Source of the DNA: Norana najaformis
Taxonomy: Eukaryota; Annelida; Clitellata; Crassiclitellata; Hormogastridae
DNA length: 64,000 nt
Assembly: GCA_964023275.1 (NCBI GenBank)
Contig: OZ029927.1
Coordinates: 12,255,226-12,319,225 of the forward strand
Direction: 5' to 3'
The position numbers and the translations under genes were made by a program. Under the pieces are notes generated by a model. The model saw only the letters and a list, made by a program, of their open reading frames with translations. It was not told the DNA's origin and made no database searches. Within the stretch, counting starts at the first letter, position 1, and each line of letters begins with the position of its first letter. Below are positions 60,179-64,000 of the stretch, in pieces.

Positions 60179-63100
60179 ATGAATTCTTTGATCCTTTGTT
60201 TCATTCTGGTCCATTGTGTGACCCGTGTTTTTTCAGGTGAGTTCTCAGCGTTGAATATTGCTCTATACTCTCTTAGGTTTTCGTGGATAACAGTGGGGTC
60301 TAACATGCATTGCACCTTTAAGAATTACCAGTCGACGCAACTGAATGTGATATAAAAATTCATTGGCACGAAAGACAAATGTAACTGAAATCAAACTATA
60401 ATTAAGTAATTTAACTCTTAACTTGCATCATTTCAATCAATAATCCAATTAGAAAGGCTGATTCTGGAAATTTAACACAGTTTGAGAGGCCAAGAGGTTG
60501 AACACAAAGGGCGTAGGTAACCAGCTTTCTGTCAACAGTTAAAACCCACTGTATAAACTTTTATAAATTATTGAAAACACATGCAAATACTTTTTAACAA
60601 CCATATGCTAACAAAAAAGTAGCCAACGCCATCTTTTAGATGTAAAAGAGCGGAGGACAATCTTGAAACATGACTATTAAATTTCCAAGTGTGTTTAAAA
60701 AGTTGCATTTTCTATATGGTAGTAACAATATCGACACCTGCCATGCAACGAAAGAGTACAGGAGAAAGCTGCACATTTCGGTGGAATGTCACAGGAAAGT
60801 TTACAAATTACACTATCAAAATTCTTTCAACTGGAAGTCCTACAACTTTGGGTTCAAACACCAACCATTCTTTCAACAGCAATAAAGGCGTCATCACACT
60901 TTTCATATGGAATATACAGACGTCAAATGCTGGACATTATTCCTTGTCAATCAGCTCAGGACCCTTGACTGAAGAGAACTCGGTTGCCGTGCTTTTTGTA
61001 TACGGTCAGTATAATTATGTTCAGTAATAAGCTACAAGAATAATAAATTGATTTTTCAACGCCTTTGTTTTAAGTATTTCCGCATTTGTGCGCAAAGAGG
61101 GGTAAGCTCAAATGATGGTTTTTGTGAAACAGAAAGACATATTATAGACTCTGATTCAAAATCTAATATGAACCCTCTGATCTTAGCCGATTTCACTGAT
61201 CGAATTTGAACTATCTACTTTAATTTAACCTAATGTTATCTTGCTTCATCTAAAAGAATCTTATATGATCTAACCGTACATAAAAAGATATTTTATATTT
61301 TTATTTTTGAAATATTTGACGACACTATGATTTGACGACACTGACTGTGTAATTAGAAACCAACATTATTCGATTTAAAATTAGTAAATAATAAATTTGC
61401 AAAAATTGCGTTCTTACATTACTTTCAGGGGCTCTTTACACTTACGCGGATCTTGTTGTTGGACGGAACCCAGCTTTTGAGGGTGATAAAATCGAATTAA
61501 ATTGTTCAGTCACTTCTTATTCATTACCTGTGGCGTATCAAAATAAGCTGTACTATTACTGGAACAATATCCGGTATGGCTCTCTTCGGAACATTTCCAA
61601 TGGACCTGCATTGCTGCAAAATGGCGACGTTCTTCCTGGATACAGTTTTAAGAATGATGGAAAAACTCTCGTTATTGCTTCAGCTCAGAACGCAGATGTC
61701 AACTTCTTTTGTTCAGTCCAAGAAGAAGGATCGCCTTACAAGTCTAATTATGTTCAGTCTTACTTACAGATCTATAGTAAGTATCTGTGCTTTATGATAG
61801 ACTTGTTAAAGTGAGATTGTTACAAAAATTTGCCGATGTTGATAAGTAGCTTTAACTTAGTTGACAAGCCTACCGTTCCGTGCAATTTGTCACTTGACAC
61901 AGGCCGTGCACGAAACTTTTTATGCATGGGCCATATGCGTATCTAGCTGAGTAATTTTCAGAGATAGTGAGTGTTGCAGTGCCACTTGAACTCCTTGTTC
62001 AGGTCCTGCTTTTACTAAATGCCTCAGATAAATGTCAAATTGCGTAACTATATTGCTTGAAAACATTTCTTCAGACTGACGCGCCAGTGCTAATTAGGCC
62101 TTCTGAAAAGTATCAGATTCAGCCGGTCTTCAACTGTGCCATATGTGCAATGGCCAATATCTCGGATTCTCGTATGTACCGGGTTTCAACGAGAGATGTT
62201 GCATTGGCTCCCTCTCTAGGCAATAACGAAATTCAAGATATCCTGCTTAGAATGATATTACTTGCTGCTACTGCCTTAGAACATATAAGAATTATGTCCA
62301 ACATGAAACCAGCTGGTTTCCCGCCGTCAGTGAAAACATGCCAGTGCATAGCTGCGGTACATCACCTCGATCACATTTCTTGCTCCTGCTTACCTCCTTC
62401 TTTTTTGAAGTCTTACTGTTACATCTAAATAAAGAGGTGTATGAAAACCATTAATTAACCATAGAAACACTTTAAAGCGGAATTTTAAAGCAGATATGGA
62501 TGTCACTATCATGCCAGGTGTCGAACATAGTTTGGAAGTTGATTCCAAACCATTTGTACGACAGAGAACACTGATAAGAAAGATTGTTCACGACCAGTTT
62601 AGGCAACGATGCACATCAAAGGTCACAGCACTGTAGCAAAAGACACTATATTTAGTATTTATAACTGCGAAAGATAACTTCCATTATGTCTTCTATCAAA
62701 CGCTCAAAATGTGATTAGTTAACAAGTAAACCACTTCAGACGCAGTTGCATCGCAGCATTTTCAACTTAGTACGAGTTGCACCTTTGCGATGTGTAAGAA
62801 AGCCATATGAGCAGCTCTTACGATAGTCGTAAAAGGCATTATGTAAATGTTACATATTTATAGAAAAGCCCTAAAAATAGACATTTGTAAGAAAAACAAT
62901 GGTTAGAGCTATTATAATGCTTATGCAATTTGTGAGCCTCGTAGAATATAAGTCAACTTTATTAATAAGCCTAGTTTGCCTTTAATCTAATACAAAAATT
63001 TATATAGCGCCGTTTTCATAATGCCCAAGGCATAATTCGTTGGCCGCTTTGCCTCTACACTGCATATTTCACCATATTCTTACACTATTACTTACATTTG

Positions 63101-63565
63101 CACTTAAATTCATAGGAAGGGCTTTATACCTTCCAGTGAGCCTTCATTTCTGTACTTGTGACATCTTCATTGCCAATTTTCCAGTCTGATTATTATTCTA
63201 TAAGTATGTTTGAGGCTTCTGACGTTCTGTTTAATTCGTTTTAACTGGATTTGCTTGCGTTTTAGGTAAACCCTACACATATTCCTTTACTCCAGCAAGC
63301 AGAAAATTCAATGCAGCCGTTTCTTCCTCAGTATTTTTATCCTTTTATTACATCGCAAATCCTCCATTAATATCTTATACCAGTTGGAGTTTCGTAAATG
63401 CTTCAGGAGGTACAAAGGAATATCCCATGGGATACAATCTTTCCATCACAACTCTAGTTTATCTTTCATTTACACTTTACTCAGCAAACTCATACGGAAA
63501 TTACTCTGTCACTTTAACCAACAGTAACGGATCAAGAACAGAAACTTTCCAAGTTCTTCCTCCAG
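60179..63565 (+). CDS. Receptor gene E: 5' part, three Ig-like domains (runs off the window)
   Basis: Exons seen: signal 60179-60236 (MNSLILCFILVHCVTRVFS); D1 60723-61004; D2 61429-61776; D3 63266-63565. All are phase 1-1, open, with GT-AG sites (D1 donor GTCAGT, D3 donor GTAAAT). D1 has ESCTFRW and NAGHYSLSIS, again without the F-strand Cys. D2 has ELNCSV, YYYWNN and FFCSVQ. D3 has TSWSF and SYGNYSVTL and has lost both Ig cysteines. The FN3, membrane and tail exons would lie beyond 64000. It is closest to gene D in plan. The large D2-D3 intron (61777-63265) has a GCGCC-type repeat near 62995 and a 123-codon open frame that I could not link to any family. Confidence 0.85.
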
Positions 63566-64000
63566 GTAAATCTAGTCGAATCTAAAACTTAAATTCCTAA
63601 CACGCTGTTGCAACGCATAAGACATCATTCGATGATCGATTCGAAATCGTAATTACTGCGACAGGAAAGTCAAGATCTGTGAGGAGAAGTGACCTTGTTC
63701 TATAAATATGATGATGGATATAGAGAATAGTGCTAAACAGGACTGTCAGCACGTTGTGAATTCAACAGCAATCCAAACAAAGCACTTCTAGATCATTTTG
63801 TTGCCGCCGGCAGGTAGTCAGTACTGGCTAGTTGCAGAAATGTTGATCAACACTGACCTGTGGTCAAATTTTGATTTTTCCGTTGTTTTCTCTATCCGAT
63901 TAAGCTGTAAAATGCACAGCAAGTTTAACTTGAAATAAATTAACCCATCAAATTTCTTACTGCAATTAATTCTTCCGGGTGTGAGGATGACAAAAAGCAC
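63566..64000. other. Start of the D3-FN3 intron of gene E
   Basis: Nothing is recognised here. By analogy with gene D, the FN3 exon should follow within roughly the next kilobase. Confidence 0.5.

Noticed and set aside
62057-62428. 123-codon open frame with an AATAAA shortly after
   Set aside because: It lies in an intron of gene E, has no recognised domain and no paralogous counterpart in gene D. AT-rich DNA gives AATAAA by chance.

Overview
The window is eukaryotic, AT-rich, intron-rich DNA from an invertebrate metazoan. It carries spliced cell-surface receptor genes, tRNA-derived SINEs, LINEs and DNA transposons; no bacterial-type operon, rRNA or standard tRNA gene was seen. The species cannot be fixed from sequence alone. 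The gene architecture resembles invertebrate allorecognition/innate-receptor families such as the cnidarian (Hydractinia) Alr complex, which is inference and not identification.

The backbone is a head-to-tail array of five related receptor genes on the + strand, called A to E here. A (0.4-4.9 kb) is a decayed pseudogene. B (16.7-30.7 kb) is a complete 11-exon gene predicted to encode 959 residues, with an internally duplicated set of three Ig-like exons (six Ig-like domains). C (36.8-41.2 kb) is a short 5-exon gene (439 residues, one Ig-like domain). D (44.2-51.1 kb) is a complete 7-exon gene (642 residues, three Ig-like domains). E (60.2 kb to beyond the window end) is 3' incomplete. The shared plan is signal peptide, V-like domain D1, canonical Ig domain D2, I-set-like D3, FN3 plus a cysteine-bearing membrane-proximal module, one membrane span, and a cytoplasmic tail with YxxL/V motifs. 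All ectodomain exons are symmetric phase 1-1, the membrane exon is 1-0 and tail exons are 0-0. I checked that the exon lengths of B, C and D sum to uninterrupted frames. Tails differ between genes: ITAM-like in B, ITIM-like in C, YYTSL in D.

The array is heavily invaded. Three copies, from three diverged subfamilies, of one DNA-transposon family lie at 11.1-13.3, 31.2-33.4 and 56.2-58.6 kb. Each is flanked by terminal inverted repeats that can be read by eye. Copy 2 has an intact 563-codon transposase-like gene; copy 1 has a near-perfect heat-shock-element promoter; copies 2 and 3 share a CRE plus TATA promoter. Between A and B lies a CR1/L2-type LINE that has been interrupted by a nearly identical, 5'-truncated antisense copy of itself. 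Introns of B hold a second LINE fragment with a perfect 9-bp target duplication, a solo LTR and microsatellites. A tRNA-derived SINE sits just upstream of A, C and D. The remaining intergenic DNA is simple repeats, a dispersed GCGCC-type short repeat and segmental duplications between gene units.
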